A stretch of DNA of 64,000 nucleotides, from positions 1 through 64,000 of the forward strand of contig JADLCM010000002.1 of assembly GCA_020847175.1 (NCBI GenBank), given 5' to 3'. Positions 53,029 through 61,944 of this stretch are shown in pieces (within the stretch, counting starts at the first letter, position 1; each line of letters opens with the position of its first letter). Source of the stretch: Phycisphaerales bacterium (GTDB taxonomy: Bacteria; Planctomycetota; Phycisphaerae; Phycisphaerales; UBA1924). Under the pieces are notes generated by a model that was not told the origin of the DNA, searched no databases, and saw only the letters and a program-made list of their open reading frames with translations. The translations under genes and the position numbers were made by a program.

Positions 53029-54042
53029 ATGGCAGCGGTAGAGACGGGCGCAGCGCGGGGAGCCTCGGCGGAACTTTCTCGCCAGGTGCAGGAGCACAGC
53101 GCCCTGGTGCAGTCAATCGTCCGCTCGGTTGAGCAGGTGGTGGTCGGGCAGCGGTACATGGTGGAGCGCCTGCTGATCGGGCTGCTGACCGGCGGGCACG
53201 TGCTGCTTGAGGGTGTGCCGGGCCTGGCGAAGACGCTGACCGTGAGCACCCTCGCGCGCACGATCGAGGCGAAGTTCAGCCGCATCCAGTTCACGCCGGA
53301 CCTTCTGCCGGCGGACCTGGTGGGGACGCTGATCTACAACCCGCGCGAGGGGACCTTCACGCCGCGCAAGGGCCCGGTGTTCGCGAACATCGTGCTGGCG
53401 GACGAGATCAACCGTGCGCCCGCGAAGGTGCAGAGCGCGCTCCTGGAGTGCATGCAGGAGCGGCACGTGACGATCGGGGACACGACCTACCCGATGGAGC
53501 AGCCCTTCCTGGTGCTGGCGACGCAGAACCCGATCGAGCAGGAGGGGACGTATCAGTTGCCCGAGGCCCAGGTGGACCGCTTCATGCTGAAGTTGAGCGT
53601 CGGGTATCCGACGCGCGACGAGGAGCGTTCGATCGTGGACCGGATGGCGACGAGCAAGCCGAACCTCGGGGTGGAGGCGATCGTGAAGCCGGAGCAGGTG
53701 GAACAGGCGCGCCGGCTCGTCGACCAGGTGTATCTCGACCCCAAGATCCGCGACTACATCGTGGATGTCGTGCACGCCACCCGCGAACCCGAGAAGGTGG
53801 GGCTGGACCTGCGGCGCCTGATCGAGTTCGGCGCCTCGCCTCGAGCGAGCATCGCCCTGGCCATGGCGGCCCGGGCCCACGCCTTCCTGATGAGCCGGGC
53901 CTATGTCATGCCCTCGGACGTGAAGGCGATCGGTGCGGACGTGATGCGCCACAGGGTGATCCTCAGCTATGAAGCCCTGGCGGAGAACATCACCACGGAC
54001 CAGATCGTGAAGCGCGTGTTTGACCAGGTGCCGGTGCCGTGA
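53029..54042 (+). CDS. moxR: MoxR-family AAA+ ATPase
   Basis: A 337-residue AAA+ chaperone-type ATPase. Walker A is G-V-P-G-L-A-K-T at 62-69, Walker B is I-V-L-A-D-E-I-N-R-A-P near 121-131, and the family stretch L-L-E-C-M-Q-E-R-H-V-T with A-T-Q-N-P-I-E-Q-E-G-T-Y-Q-L-P-E-A-Q is complete. MoxR proteins work with VWA proteins to mature or assemble targets; here the VWA partners follow directly. The ATG at 53029 matches the family start and has AGAAAGG before it. First gene of the Bat operon. Confidence 0.95.
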   Translation: MAAVETGAARGASAELSRQVQEHSALVQSIVRSVEQVVVGQRYMVERLLIGLLTGGHVLLEGVPGLAKTLTVSTLARTIEAKFSRIQFTPDLLPADLVGTLIYNPREGTFTPRKGPVFANIVLADEINRAPAKVQSALLECMQERHVTIGDTTYPMEQPFLVLATQNPIEQEGTYQLPEAQVDRFMLKLSVGYPTRDEERSIVDRMATSKPNLGVEAIVKPEQVEQARRLVDQVYLDPKIRDYIVDVVHATREPEKVGLDLRRLIEFGASPRASIALAMAARAHAFLMSRAYVMPSDVKAIGADVMRHRVILSYEALAENITTDQIVKRVFDQVPVP

Positions 54043-54074
54043 GGTGGGGATGGGGAGGGGGGAAGCAGTGCAAC

Positions 54075-54089
54075 AGTGCGGGAGTGCGG
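54075..54089. repeat. Intergenic repeat AGTGCGGGAGTGCGG, copy 2
   Basis: Exact second copy of the 15-mer at 33439-33453, in the 92-bp gap between moxR and the DUF58 gene. A partial copy (AGTGCGGCAGAG) follows at 54099-54110. The surrounding gap is purine-rich with GTGCAACAGTGC and GTGAAGG phrases similar to copy 1. Confidence 0.45.
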
Positions 54090-54134
54090 CAGAGGAGCAG
54101 TGCGGCAGAGAGGAAATGAAGCCGTGAAGGGCGC

Positions 54135-55034
54135 ATGACTCAGATTCTGACCGAAGACCTGATGCGCGAGGTGAAGCGCCTGAAGTTCAGGACGCAGCGC
54201 CGCGTCACCGACCTGTTTGCGGGCAACTACCAGTCCGCGTTCAAGGGCGCGGGCATCGAGTTCGCCGAGGTGCGCGAGTATGAACCCGGCGATGATGTGC
54301 GCTCGATTGACTGGAACGTCACGGCCCGATCCGGGCGCACGTTCGTCAAGCGCTTTGTCGAGGAGCGTCAGCTCACGGTCATGCTCGGCGTCGACGTGAG
54401 CGCCTCGGGCCTCTTCGGCACGCGCGGCTGCCTCAAGATCGACCTCGCCCGCGAGGTGGCTGCGGTGCTCGCCTGCGCCGCCGCGCGCGGGCGCGACCGG
54501 GTGGGGTTGCTGCGCTTCGGGGCGGGGGCCGAGGAGTTCATCCCGCCTTCGACGGGGCGCAACCACCTGCTGCATATCTACCGCGAGTTGCTGCGCGAGC
54601 CGGCGCTCGCGGGGGGCACCGACATCCCGGACGCGGCGGGCCTGATCGGCGGGCTGCTCCGGCGGCGGGCCCTCGTGTTTCTCGTCTCCGACTTCCTGGC
54701 GCCGATCGAGGGCGATGAGGGGTGGGAGCGGGCGGTCAAGCTGCTCAACCGGCGGCACGAGGTGATCGCGGTCCGGGTGCGCGACCCTTTCGAGTCTGAC
54801 CTGCCGCGCGTGGGGCTGGTGCGGATCCGCGACGCGGAGACGGGGCGGTCGCGGGTGGTCGACTTCTCCAGGCGCGCGGCGCGGAGATACGCCGAACAGG
54901 CCAGGGCGGCGCGGGGGGCGGCGGACAAAGCCTTCGGGCGCGCCGGGGTCGGGGTCATCGACGTGTCCACCGACCGCCCGTTCGTGCCCGCGCTCATTCG
55001 GGCGTTCAATCGCCGGGTCGGGGGGCGCCGATGA
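54135..55034 (+). CDS. DUF58 domain protein
   Basis: A 299-residue protein with the DUF58 signature E-V-R-E-Y-E-P-G-D-D-V-R-S-I-D-W-N and a VWA-like fold after it (V-M-L-G-V-D-V-S-A-S). The conserved F-V-K-R-F-V-E-E-R block is present. It has no membrane helix, so it acts in the cytoplasm or on the membrane surface. DUF58 proteins are constant neighbours of MoxR and Bat proteins. The stop overlaps the next start as ATGA. AAGG lies before the ATG. Confidence 0.93.
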   Translation: MTQILTEDLMREVKRLKFRTQRRVTDLFAGNYQSAFKGAGIEFAEVREYEPGDDVRSIDWNVTARSGRTFVKRFVEERQLTVMLGVDVSASGLFGTRGCLKIDLAREVAAVLACAAARGRDRVGLLRFGAGAEEFIPPSTGRNHLLHIYRELLREPALAGGTDIPDAAGLIGGLLRRRALVFLVSDFLAPIEGDEGWERAVKLLNRRHEVIAVRVRDPFESDLPRVGLVRIRDAETGRSRVVDFSRRAARRYAEQARAARGAADKAFGRAGVGVIDVSTDRPFVPALIRAFNRRVGGRR

Positions 55035-56062
55035 ACCGGCTGCGCCGCCCGAGAGTGGTCGCCCTTGGTGCGCTCAGCGCCGCGGTGATGCTCTCGGCGT
55101 GCGCGAAGCGGCCTCGCCCCGCCGCGCCGGCGCCGGCGCAGCAGGTGGAGGTGTCGGACGCCCGGGCGCGGGCGCGGGCGTTCATTGACGTGGATCAGAT
55201 CGCGACCGACGGAGAAGTGGTGCTCACGTGGGAGATGGAGGTCGATGCCGGGCTTGCGCCGATGGCCCCGGAGGTGGGGGAGAGGCTGGGCGAGTTCACG
55301 GTGATCGGGCGCGAGGCCCCGCGCGATGTGCTCACGGCCGAAGGACGCACGCACATTGAACGGCGCTGGGTGCTGGAGCCGTTCCTGGACGGCACCTATG
55401 ACGTGCCGGGGCTGGATTTCGGGTACGCGCCGATCGAGGGGGGTGAGGGCCGGCGCCTGCGCACGGAGCCCATGCACGTGCGGGTGACGTCCGTGCTCGA
55501 GCCAGGCGAGAGCGAGATCGCGGAGACCCGGGGCGTGCTCGAGGCCCTGCCCCCCGAGCCCTTCAAGTGGCGGCTCGTGTGGGCGGCGGCGGGGGGCGCA
55601 GCGCTGTGCGGGGCACTGGTTGTCGCCATCGTGTGGACGCACCGGCGGATGAAGCGGCGCGATGTGGTCTTTCCGGCGGCGTTCGCCCGGGTGGACGCGC
55701 TGCGCGGGCAGTTGCCCGAGCGGACCGGCGCGCGGCGCGAGGTGTGGAGCGAGGTGGGCGCGCTGCTGGCGTCGTGCGCTTCGGCCAAACTTGAGCCGGG
55801 CGCCCGGCACATGAGCGCGCAGGAGATCATCTCCGCGAGTCTCGGGTGGTACGGGATGATGGACCAGGACCGGGAGCGGCTCTCGGGGTTGCTGCGCGAG
55901 ATGGACGATGTGCGCTACGCGGGAATAGAGCCGGGCGAAGAGGCGACGCGCGACATGCTCGCCCGGGCGGGCCTCGTGCTGGAGGCCATGCGCGGCGCAT
56001 CGGACCTGGTCGTGGACTTTGATCGCGCCGGGGGGCGCGGCCCGGAGCGGACGCAGGCATGA
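55031..56062 (+). CDS. Lipoprotein with one membrane helix, DUF4381/BatD-like position in the Bat operon
   Basis: A 343-residue protein. It opens with a lipoprotein-like signal (V-M-L-S-A-C, cysteine 24), a beta-rich domain (A-F-I-D-V-D-Q-I-A-T-D-G-E-V-V-L-T-W-E-M-E) resembling the Ig-like parts of BatD, a membrane helix around 190-212 (W-A-A-A-G-G-A-A-L-C-G-A-L-V-V-A-I-V-W) and a helical cytoplasmic tail with Y-G-M-M-D-Q-D-R-E. Gene order (between DUF58 and BatA) is where a DUF4381-type protein sits in other Bat operons. I cannot assign a family with confidence. Both ends overlap neighbours as ATGA. Confidence 0.6.
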   Translation: MNRLRRPRVVALGALSAAVMLSACAKRPRPAAPAPAQQVEVSDARARARAFIDVDQIATDGEVVLTWEMEVDAGLAPMAPEVGERLGEFTVIGREAPRDVLTAEGRTHIERRWVLEPFLDGTYDVPGLDFGYAPIEGGEGRRLRTEPMHVRVTSVLEPGESEIAETRGVLEALPPEPFKWRLVWAAAGGAALCGALVVAIVWTHRRMKRRDVVFPAAFARVDALRGQLPERTGARREVWSEVGALLASCASAKLEPGARHMSAQEIISASLGWYGMMDQDRERLSGLLREMDDVRYAGIEPGEEATRDMLARAGLVLEAMRGASDLVVDFDRAGGRGPERTQA

Positions 56063-57132
56063 ACCGGCACTTCGACGATCCCGAGTTCCTCTGGCTCCTG
56101 CCGCTGGCGCTCGCGCCGGCGCTGCTGGCGGCCTGGCGGGCGCGCCGGGGCGGGGCGCGGATGAGTTCGCTGGCGATGTTCACGGGCGTGCGCCCCTCGT
56201 GGCGGGTCTTCGGACGGGTGCTGGGGCCGGCGCTCCGCGTGGCGGCCCTCGCGTGCGCGATCGTCGCGCTCGCCCGCCCGCAGGAACTGCTGGGCCAGAC
56301 CCGGATCAGCACCGAGGGCATCGCGGTGATGGTGGTGATCGACCGATCGGCGAGCATGACGGCGCCGATGAGCTACAAGGGTGAGCGCACCGACCGGTTC
56401 GAGGTGGTCAAGCACGTCTTCCGAGACTTTGTGCTGGGCGACGGCAAGTCGCTCAAGGGCCGTCCCGGAGACATGGTGGGGCTGGTGGCCTTCGCCGGGT
56501 TTGCCGACACGATCTGCCCGCTGGTGCAGCAGCACGAGACGCTGGTGCGGCTTTCGGACGCCGTCAACCCGGCGCCCCCCTCCGAGCCCGAGGGCGGCAC
56601 GGCGATCGGCGATGCGCTCGCCCTGGCCGTCGCGCGGCTGGAGTCGGCGGAAGACCTCATCAACGCCATCAACGCGCGCAGCGATGAGCCCCCGAGCTTC
56701 ACCATCAAGAGCAAGGTCATCGTGCTGTTGACCGACGGGGAGAACAACCGGGGGCAGATTGATCCGCGCGATTCGGCACGCCTGGCCGCGGAGCGCGGCA
56801 TCAAGGTCTACTCGATCGGCATCGGGGGAACCGGCGGGTTCGTGTCGATCCCCGGGGCGACGCCCGGGACGTTCGCCCAGATCCCGGACACGATCGACGA
56901 GGACCTGCTGACGTACATCTCCGAAACGTCGGGGGGCCAGTATTGGAACGCCCGCACCGCCGAGGCGATCCGGGACTGCTACGCCCGGCTCGATGAACTG
57001 GAGACGACGACCATCGACCGGGTGGAGTTTGAGGAGCGCGAGGAGCGGTACCTGGCGTGGACGCTCCGGGCCATCGGCCTGCTGATCGGCGAGATTGTGC
57101 TTTCGCGCCTGGTCTTCCGGAGGGCCGCCTGA
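56059..57132 (+). CDS. batA: BatA-like VWA membrane protein
   Basis: A 357-residue inner-membrane protein: helices near 9-30 and 52-70, then a VWA domain and a last helix near 333-352. The opening H-F-D-D-P-E-F-L-W-L-L-P-L is typical of BatA/BatB. The MIDAS is intact, with D-R-S-A-S-M and the I-V-L-L-T-D-G-E-N-N strand. Bat proteins are linked to oxygen tolerance in Bacteroides and to stress in Leptospira, but the mechanism is unknown. The stop shares its last base with the next ATG (TGATG). Confidence 0.9.
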   Translation: MNRHFDDPEFLWLLPLALAPALLAAWRARRGGARMSSLAMFTGVRPSWRVFGRVLGPALRVAALACAIVALARPQELLGQTRISTEGIAVMVVIDRSASMTAPMSYKGERTDRFEVVKHVFRDFVLGDGKSLKGRPGDMVGLVAFAGFADTICPLVQQHETLVRLSDAVNPAPPSEPEGGTAIGDALALAVARLESAEDLINAINARSDEPPSFTIKSKVIVLLTDGENNRGQIDPRDSARLAAERGIKVYSIGIGGTGGFVSIPGATPGTFAQIPDTIDEDLLTYISETSGGQYWNARTAEAIRDCYARLDELETTTIDRVEFEEREERYLAWTLRAIGLLIGEIVLSRLVFRRAA

Positions 57133-58190
57133 TGCTGCACTCCGGTGTGGTGCTCCTGGCCCAGGCGACGGCGGGCGAACGGCGCTTCGCGCTGCCCGGG
57201 TGGCTCTGGATGCTCTGGCTGATTCCGGTGTGCGCGCTCGTGCTCGGCCTCGGGTGGATTCTGCGCCGGCGCGCCCGCCGGCGGCTCGCCGAGGCACGGC
57301 TGCTTCGCGTCATTGCGCCCGGCAGAGGGGCATGGATGGGGCTCCCGATGTCGGCGGGTGTGCTGCTCGCGCTGGCCGGCCTGGTGGGGGCGGCCGCACG
57401 CCCGCAGGCCGACCCGTACGAGCGCCAGGTGGACAAGGTCGGACGCGACGTGGTCTTCGTGGTGGATGTGTCGCGGTCGATGCTGGCCGACGATGTGGCC
57501 CCGAACCGGCTTGAGCGCGTGAAGATGTGGATCCGCGACACGGTGAAGGCCGTCGAGGGCGACCGGGTGGCGCTGGTGGGCTTCGCGGGGGCGAACGTCG
57601 TCAAGTGCCCCCTCACGCTCGATTACGCCTTCTTCGCGCTGGCGATGGAAGAACTCTCTCCCTCCAGCGTGGGGCGCGGCGGAACCAACATCGGCGACGC
57701 GATCCGCAAGGCCGTGAACGAGGTCTTTGACGACACGGTCGGGCGGCACAAGGACATCATCCTCTTCACCGACGGCGAGGACCACGGCAGCTACCCGGTT
57801 GAGGCCGCGGCCGCGGCGCGCGAAGCGGGGGTGCGGATCATCGCGGTGGGCGTGGGGTCGGAGGGAGAGGGGGCCACGCTCCCCGCCGATGCGAGCGGGC
57901 ACGGCCCCAAGGGCACGTTCGAGTACGAGGGCGAGGTTGTCCGGTCGCGGCTTGAGGGCTCGCAGCTCGCCCGCATCGCCACGGCCTCCAAGGGGGGCGT
58001 GTACCTGCCGGTGGGCACGGGCACCATTGACCTGCCGCAGGTCTACAAAGACCTGATCGGCGCCGCCGCGGGGAGCGAGATCAGGGCGGGCGCGGTCGTC
58101 GAGTATCGAGAGATGTTCCAGTGGTTCGTGGGTGCGGCCGTGGTGCTGCTCATGCTGGAAGGAGCCATCCGTGCGTTTCTCACGTCGTAG
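57132..58190 (+). CDS. batB: BatB-like VWA membrane protein
   Basis: A 352-residue second VWA protein. Helices lie near 24-46 and 75-92, the VWA domain has D-V-S-R-S-M and I-I-L-F-T-D-G-E-D-H, and a final helix is near 331-349. Its L-P-x-W-L-W-M-L-W-L-I-P start and the R-P-Q-A-D-P-Y-E phrase after the second helix mirror BatB. The start is fixed by the TGATG overlap with batA. Two VWA proteins side by side suggest a heteromer. Confidence 0.9.
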   Translation: MLHSGVVLLAQATAGERRFALPGWLWMLWLIPVCALVLGLGWILRRRARRRLAEARLLRVIAPGRGAWMGLPMSAGVLLALAGLVGAAARPQADPYERQVDKVGRDVVFVVDVSRSMLADDVAPNRLERVKMWIRDTVKAVEGDRVALVGFAGANVVKCPLTLDYAFFALAMEELSPSSVGRGGTNIGDAIRKAVNEVFDDTVGRHKDIILFTDGEDHGSYPVEAAAAAREAGVRIIAVGVGSEGEGATLPADASGHGPKGTFEYEGEVVRSRLEGSQLARIATASKGGVYLPVGTGTIDLPQVYKDLIGAAAGSEIRAGAVVEYREMFQWFVGAAVVLLMLEGAIRAFLTS

Positions 58191-59274
58191 CGCCGGGTCT
58201 CCGGTGATGGTGGCGCTGGTCGCGGCGCTGGCGGGCTTTCCGGCCCTGGGCGGGCCGGAGCACCGTCTGATCTCCGAGGGGAACGAGGCATTCGCGCGGG
58301 AGGAGTTCGAAGCCGCCGCGGCGCACTACCAGCAGGCGCTCGACAAGGCGCCGACGCTCTCAGAGGCCGCGTACAACCGCGCCTGCGCTCTCGTGGCCCT
58401 CGAACAGTTCGATCTCGTGCCCGACCTGCTCCGCACCGCGGACCTGTACGCGCCGACGGATGATGCGCGGGGGCGGGCACGGTACAACCTCGGCGCCGCG
58501 TTCTATCGCGCGGGCCAGGCCATGACCGCTGAAGACCCCAAGGAGGCGATCGGGCGCTTCAAGGCGGCGGCGGCGGCCTTCAAGGCTGCGGTGCGGGTGA
58601 ACGCGGAGGATGTCGAGGCGAAGAAGGCGCTGGAACTGTCCAGGCGCGCGATCAAACTCATCGAGGACCAGCTCGCGATGCCGCAGAATCTTCGCAACCT
58701 CGCCAACGACCAGCGCCAGCAGGGCGAGCAGGGCGAAGGCCAGCAGGAGGGGGAGCAGGGGGAGGGTGATGCTCCGCCTCCGCAGGAGGGCGAACAGGGA
58801 CAGCAGGGTGAGCAAGGCGAGAAGGGGCAACAGGGAGCGCAGGGGCAGGCTCCGGGCGGGCGCGGCCGCGACCGTGCCCAGGAGATGCGGGAGACCATCG
58901 AGCAGGCCCGAGATCAGGGCGTCCAGACCGATCCGCAGAATCAGCCGGGGGCGGAGCAAGACATCCGCGAAGCCGAGGAAGCAATGAAGGGCGGCAGCCC
59001 CGAGGACGCGGCCCGCGAACTGGACGAGGCGGCAGAGAAACTTGAACGCGCCCAGCAGCAGCAGCAACAGCAGAGCCAGCAGCAGGGCGACCAGCAGCGG
59101 GGTGAGAACGGCCAGGAGGGCGACGAGCCGGGCGAAGATGGTCCGGAGAGCGAGTCCGCCGTCGACCACATCATCAAGCAACTGCTGGAGAAGGAACGCG
59201 ACGAGCGCGAGCGCCGGATGCAGTACCTGAACCCCCGGCGCCCGGTGCGGGCGCGGGTTGACAAGGATTGGTGA
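58171..59274 (+). CDS. batC: BatC-like TPR protein with Gln/Gly/Glu-rich region
   Basis: A 367-residue exported protein: a signal helix (V-M-V-A-L-V-A-A-L-A-G-F), then two to three TPR motifs (about 35-160, e.g. G-N-E-A-F-A-R-E-E-F-E-A-A-A-A-H-Y) and a low-complexity part, first Q-G-E-Q-G-E-type repeats (nt 58711-58870), then a run of glutamines (59053-59099). The C-terminus is charged helix. The GTG at 58171 is chosen because GGAAGGAG sits six bases before it and a signal peptide follows; it overlaps batB by 20 bp. TPR proteins at this place are called BatC or BatE depending on the species. Confidence 0.82.
   Translation: MRFSRRSAGSPVMVALVAALAGFPALGGPEHRLISEGNEAFAREEFEAAAAHYQQALDKAPTLSEAAYNRACALVALEQFDLVPDLLRTADLYAPTDDARGRARYNLGAAFYRAGQAMTAEDPKEAIGRFKAAAAAFKAAVRVNAEDVEAKKALELSRRAIKLIEDQLAMPQNLRNLANDQRQQGEQGEGQQEGEQGEGDAPPPQEGEQGQQGEQGEKGQQGAQGQAPGGRGRDRAQEMRETIEQARDQGVQTDPQNQPGAEQDIREAEEAMKGGSPEDAARELDEAAEKLERAQQQQQQQSQQQGDQQRGENGQEGDEPGEDGPESESAVDHIIKQLLEKERDERERRMQYLNPRRPVRARVDKDW
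58711..58870 (+). repeat. Degenerate short tandem repeat encoding Gln-Gly-Glu stretches
   Basis: Units of the type CAGGGCGAGCAGGGC (and variants GGGGAGCAGGGG) recur for about 160 bp inside the BatC-like gene. A second run of CAG codons follows at 59053-59099. Such repeats are prone to slippage, so the length may vary between strains. Confidence 0.6.
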
Positions 59275-59277
59275 GCG

Positions 59278-61044
59278 ATGAGGCTTCTTGTCGTGATCGT
59301 GAGCATGCTGGCGTCGCTGGCCGGGGCGCAGCCGCGCGAAACGGTCGTGAGCGCGCAGGTCAACCCGGAGCGGTCGTACGTCGGCGGGCTGGCCCGCTAC
59401 TCCGTGGTGATCGAGGGCGAGGGCGACATCGTCAAGCCCCAGGTCTCGTTCCCGGCGGGCGTCACGCCGACGTACGCGGGCAGCCAGTTCATGCCCCCCG
59501 CCCAGATCGTCATCAACGGTCGGCGCGTGGACGGCGGGCCCGCCCGGACGGTGTACCAGTGGTCCATCGCCTTCTCGCGGGCCGGCGAGTTCATCATTCC
59601 GCCCGCCGTGGTGGTGGTGGGGGGCGAGGAGCGCGAGACGAACGCGGTGCGCGTGACCGTGGTGGAGCCCGAGCGGGCCGATGACTTCGCGCTGCGCGCG
59701 AGCCTGAGCAGTTCGGTGGCGTACGTCGGGGAGCCGATCGAACTGACGCTGCGGTGGATGCTCGGGCGCGAGCCGACGGACTACAGCATCCAGGGCTGGA
59801 TCGATGAAACCGACGCCCAGGTGCTCGCGCCCGACGGCGACGACTGGATGACGGGTCGTGCCCAGGCGGACATCCCGTTCCTCTCGGGCATCGCCAGGGC
59901 TTCGGTCTATGAAGAGGATGTGGGAGGCGAGCAGCGGACGATTGTCGAGGTGCGCCGGGTGCTGGTGCCGCTGCGCCCGGGGCCCCTGGACATCGGGCCG
60001 TTCCGGGCGGTCTTCCGCGCGCCGTCGCTCGACAACCCGTCGCGCTTTCAACGCTACTCGGTGGCCAGCGAGACGCTGACGCTGGAAGTCAAGCCCGTGC
60101 CGACCGCCGGCCGCCCGGCGAACTTTTCGGGTCTCGTGCGCCGTCGGCTCGCGGTCGCGGTCACCGCCACGCCCGCGCGGGTTCACGTGGGCGACCCGAT
60201 CACGCTGACGGTGACCATCGGCACCGATGCACCGCTGACGCAGGTTGAGGCGCCGAACCTCGCCCGTCAGCCGGGATTCACCGACGCCTTCAAGCTCGAC
60301 CCCGGGGGCTGGGAAGAAACCGGGACTCCCCGCGGCGCCCGCGCCTTCACGTCGCGCATCCGCGCGCGGTCCGACACGCTGACATCCATCCCGCCCGTCG
60401 AGGTGTGCTACTTCAACCCGGAATCCGAGACCTTCGAGGTCGCCGCAAGCAGGCCGATCGGGCTCACGGTGCAGGAAACCAAGGAGATCACGGCGGCGGA
60501 CGCGGTGATCGGCGCTCCGGAGGGTGACGATTCGGGGCGCGGCCTGCGCACCAGCCTGCAGAGCGCCGTGCCCGGGCTCATCGCCAACGAGCACGGTTCG
60601 GCGGTGCTGCGCCGCGACTCGCCGGACCCGATCTCCCACCTTGCACCGGCGACCTTGATCGGGCTGCTCGCGGGGCCCCCGGCGCTCTGCGTCGGGGCGG
60701 CGGGGCTGGCGTGGTGGCGGTCGCCCGGGCAACGGGCGTGGCGCCGGCGTGCCTTCGCGCACCGGCGCGCGCTGGGACGCATGGCCCGAGCGCGGGGGGA
60801 GCCGGGAGCGCTCAACTCCGCCCTGTGCGGGTATGTTGCGGATCGGTTCGACCGCACCGCCGCGGCCCTCACCGAGCGCGACTGCCGCGAACTGCTCGGC
60901 GAGGGCCCCCAGGTCGAGGCGTTCGAGCGCGTGCTGGCGACCTGCGACGGGGCGCGGTACGGGGGCTCGGGGAGCGTGGACGAGTCGGAGGCGCGCAAGG
61001 CCCTGGGCGATCTGCACCGGTCGCTGAAAGGAGGCCGGGCATGA
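59278..61044 (+). CDS. batD: BatD-like protein
   Basis: A 588-residue exported membrane protein. Signal peptide (L-V-V-I-V-S-M-L-A-S-L-A-G-A-Q), then several Ig-like beta domains with the BatD phrases V-S-A-Q-V-N-P-E-R-S-Y-V-G-G, P-G-P-L-D-I-G-P-F and Y-F-N-P-E-S-E, a membrane helix around 458-482 (A-T-L-I-G-L-L-A-G-P-P-A-L-C-V-G) and a cytoplasmic helical tail with R-F-D-R-T-A-A-A-L-T-E-R-D-C. It should hold the periplasmic part of the Bat complex. It begins three bases after the batC stop and overlaps batE as ATGA. Confidence 0.9.
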   Translation: MRLLVVIVSMLASLAGAQPRETVVSAQVNPERSYVGGLARYSVVIEGEGDIVKPQVSFPAGVTPTYAGSQFMPPAQIVINGRRVDGGPARTVYQWSIAFSRAGEFIIPPAVVVVGGEERETNAVRVTVVEPERADDFALRASLSSSVAYVGEPIELTLRWMLGREPTDYSIQGWIDETDAQVLAPDGDDWMTGRAQADIPFLSGIARASVYEEDVGGEQRTIVEVRRVLVPLRPGPLDIGPFRAVFRAPSLDNPSRFQRYSVASETLTLEVKPVPTAGRPANFSGLVRRRLAVAVTATPARVHVGDPITLTVTIGTDAPLTQVEAPNLARQPGFTDAFKLDPGGWEETGTPRGARAFTSRIRARSDTLTSIPPVEVCYFNPESETFEVAASRPIGLTVQETKEITAADAVIGAPEGDDSGRGLRTSLQSAVPGLIANEHGSAVLRRDSPDPISHLAPATLIGLLAGPPALCVGAAGLAWWRSPGQRAWRRRAFAHRRALGRMARARGEPGALNSALCGYVADRFDRTAAALTERDCRELLGEGPQVEAFERVLATCDGARYGGSGSVDESEARKALGDLHRSLKGGRA

Positions 61045-61871
61045 CTTCTCGCTGGTTCTTCGTCGCGCTCCTGCTGCTCGCGGGCTGCATCGCGCCCGCG
61101 CGAGGCCAGACGAGCGTGCTGGGCTCGCAGGCGAGCCCCTCCGAACTGCTGGCCGGCGCCGAGGCGAAGTTTGACCTCGCGGTGCAGCGGTTCAAGGACG
61201 AGAAGGTCATCACTCCCGCGCTCTTCCGCGAGGCGGCGATGGCTTACGACGCGATCCTGGGCGGGGGGGCCATCAATGCGCGATTGCTGCTCAACGCCGG
61301 CAACGCCTGGTTGCTCGCCGGGGATACCGGTCGGGCGGTGCTGGCCTACCGGCGCGCCGAGCGGCTCAAGCCGGTCGATGTCACCGTGCAGAAGTCGCTC
61401 GCGTACGCGCGGTCGCAGGTCGGCCTGGCGCTCGCGCCCAGCGCCGGGCACCGGCTCTCCGGCGCGATCATGGCGTGGAGGGGCTGGATCCATCGAGCGT
61501 GGATTCTCGGGGCGGCCTTCGGGGCGTACGGCCTGCTGTGGCTGATGGCGGCGGCCCGGTTTACCCCGTGGAAGCGCTGCTCGCGTCCCGGCCTGGCGTG
61601 GCTGTGCGCGGGAGTCGCCGGACTCTGCACGCTGATGCTGTGGGCGGACCGGCGGGCCTCTACGGGCCGTCGCGACGGCGTGATCGTCGCCCCGGCGGGC
61701 GCCGACGCCCGCAACGGCCCGAGCAGCGGCGTCTATGACCCCTCCTTTGACCAGCCCCTTGCGCCGGGAGTCGAAGTCACGGTGATCGAAGAACGCCTGG
61801 GCTGGGTGCGTGTGCTGCTCATCGACGGACGCGAGACGTGGGTGGAATCACGGGCGATTGAACGGGTGTGA
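61041..61871 (+). CDS. batE: BatE-like protein with TPR and SH3-type domains
   Basis: A 276-residue protein: signal with a possible lipobox (L-L-A-G-C, cysteine 16), a TPR pair (about 60-125, e.g. L-L-L-N-A-G-N-A-W-L-L-A-G-D), two membrane helices (about 148-172 and 182-205) and a C-terminal bacterial SH3-like domain (L-G-W-V-R-V-L-L-I-D-G-R-E-T-W-V). This TPR + membrane + SH3 design is that of BatE. AAAGGAGG lies before the ATG. Last gene of the operon; the 74-bp gap to the convergent methyltransferase has no clear terminator. Confidence 0.85.
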   Translation: MTSRWFFVALLLLAGCIAPARGQTSVLGSQASPSELLAGAEAKFDLAVQRFKDEKVITPALFREAAMAYDAILGGGAINARLLLNAGNAWLLAGDTGRAVLAYRRAERLKPVDVTVQKSLAYARSQVGLALAPSAGHRLSGAIMAWRGWIHRAWILGAAFGAYGLLWLMAAARFTPWKRCSRPGLAWLCAGVAGLCTLMLWADRRASTGRRDGVIVAPAGADARNGPSSGVYDPSFDQPLAPGVEVTVIEERLGWVRVLLIDGRETWVESRAIERV

Positions 61872-61944
61872 CAGATGGCGGCACCCGGGCCGCGCCCACC
61901 GCGTCTCCGGTCCCGGGCTCCGCACTCGTCGGCCGAACCGCCCT

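Noticed and set aside
58711-58870. Short tandem repeats suggesting a CRISPR array
   Set aside because: They lie in frame inside a TPR gene, are degenerate 15-bp units without spacers, and no cas gene is present.
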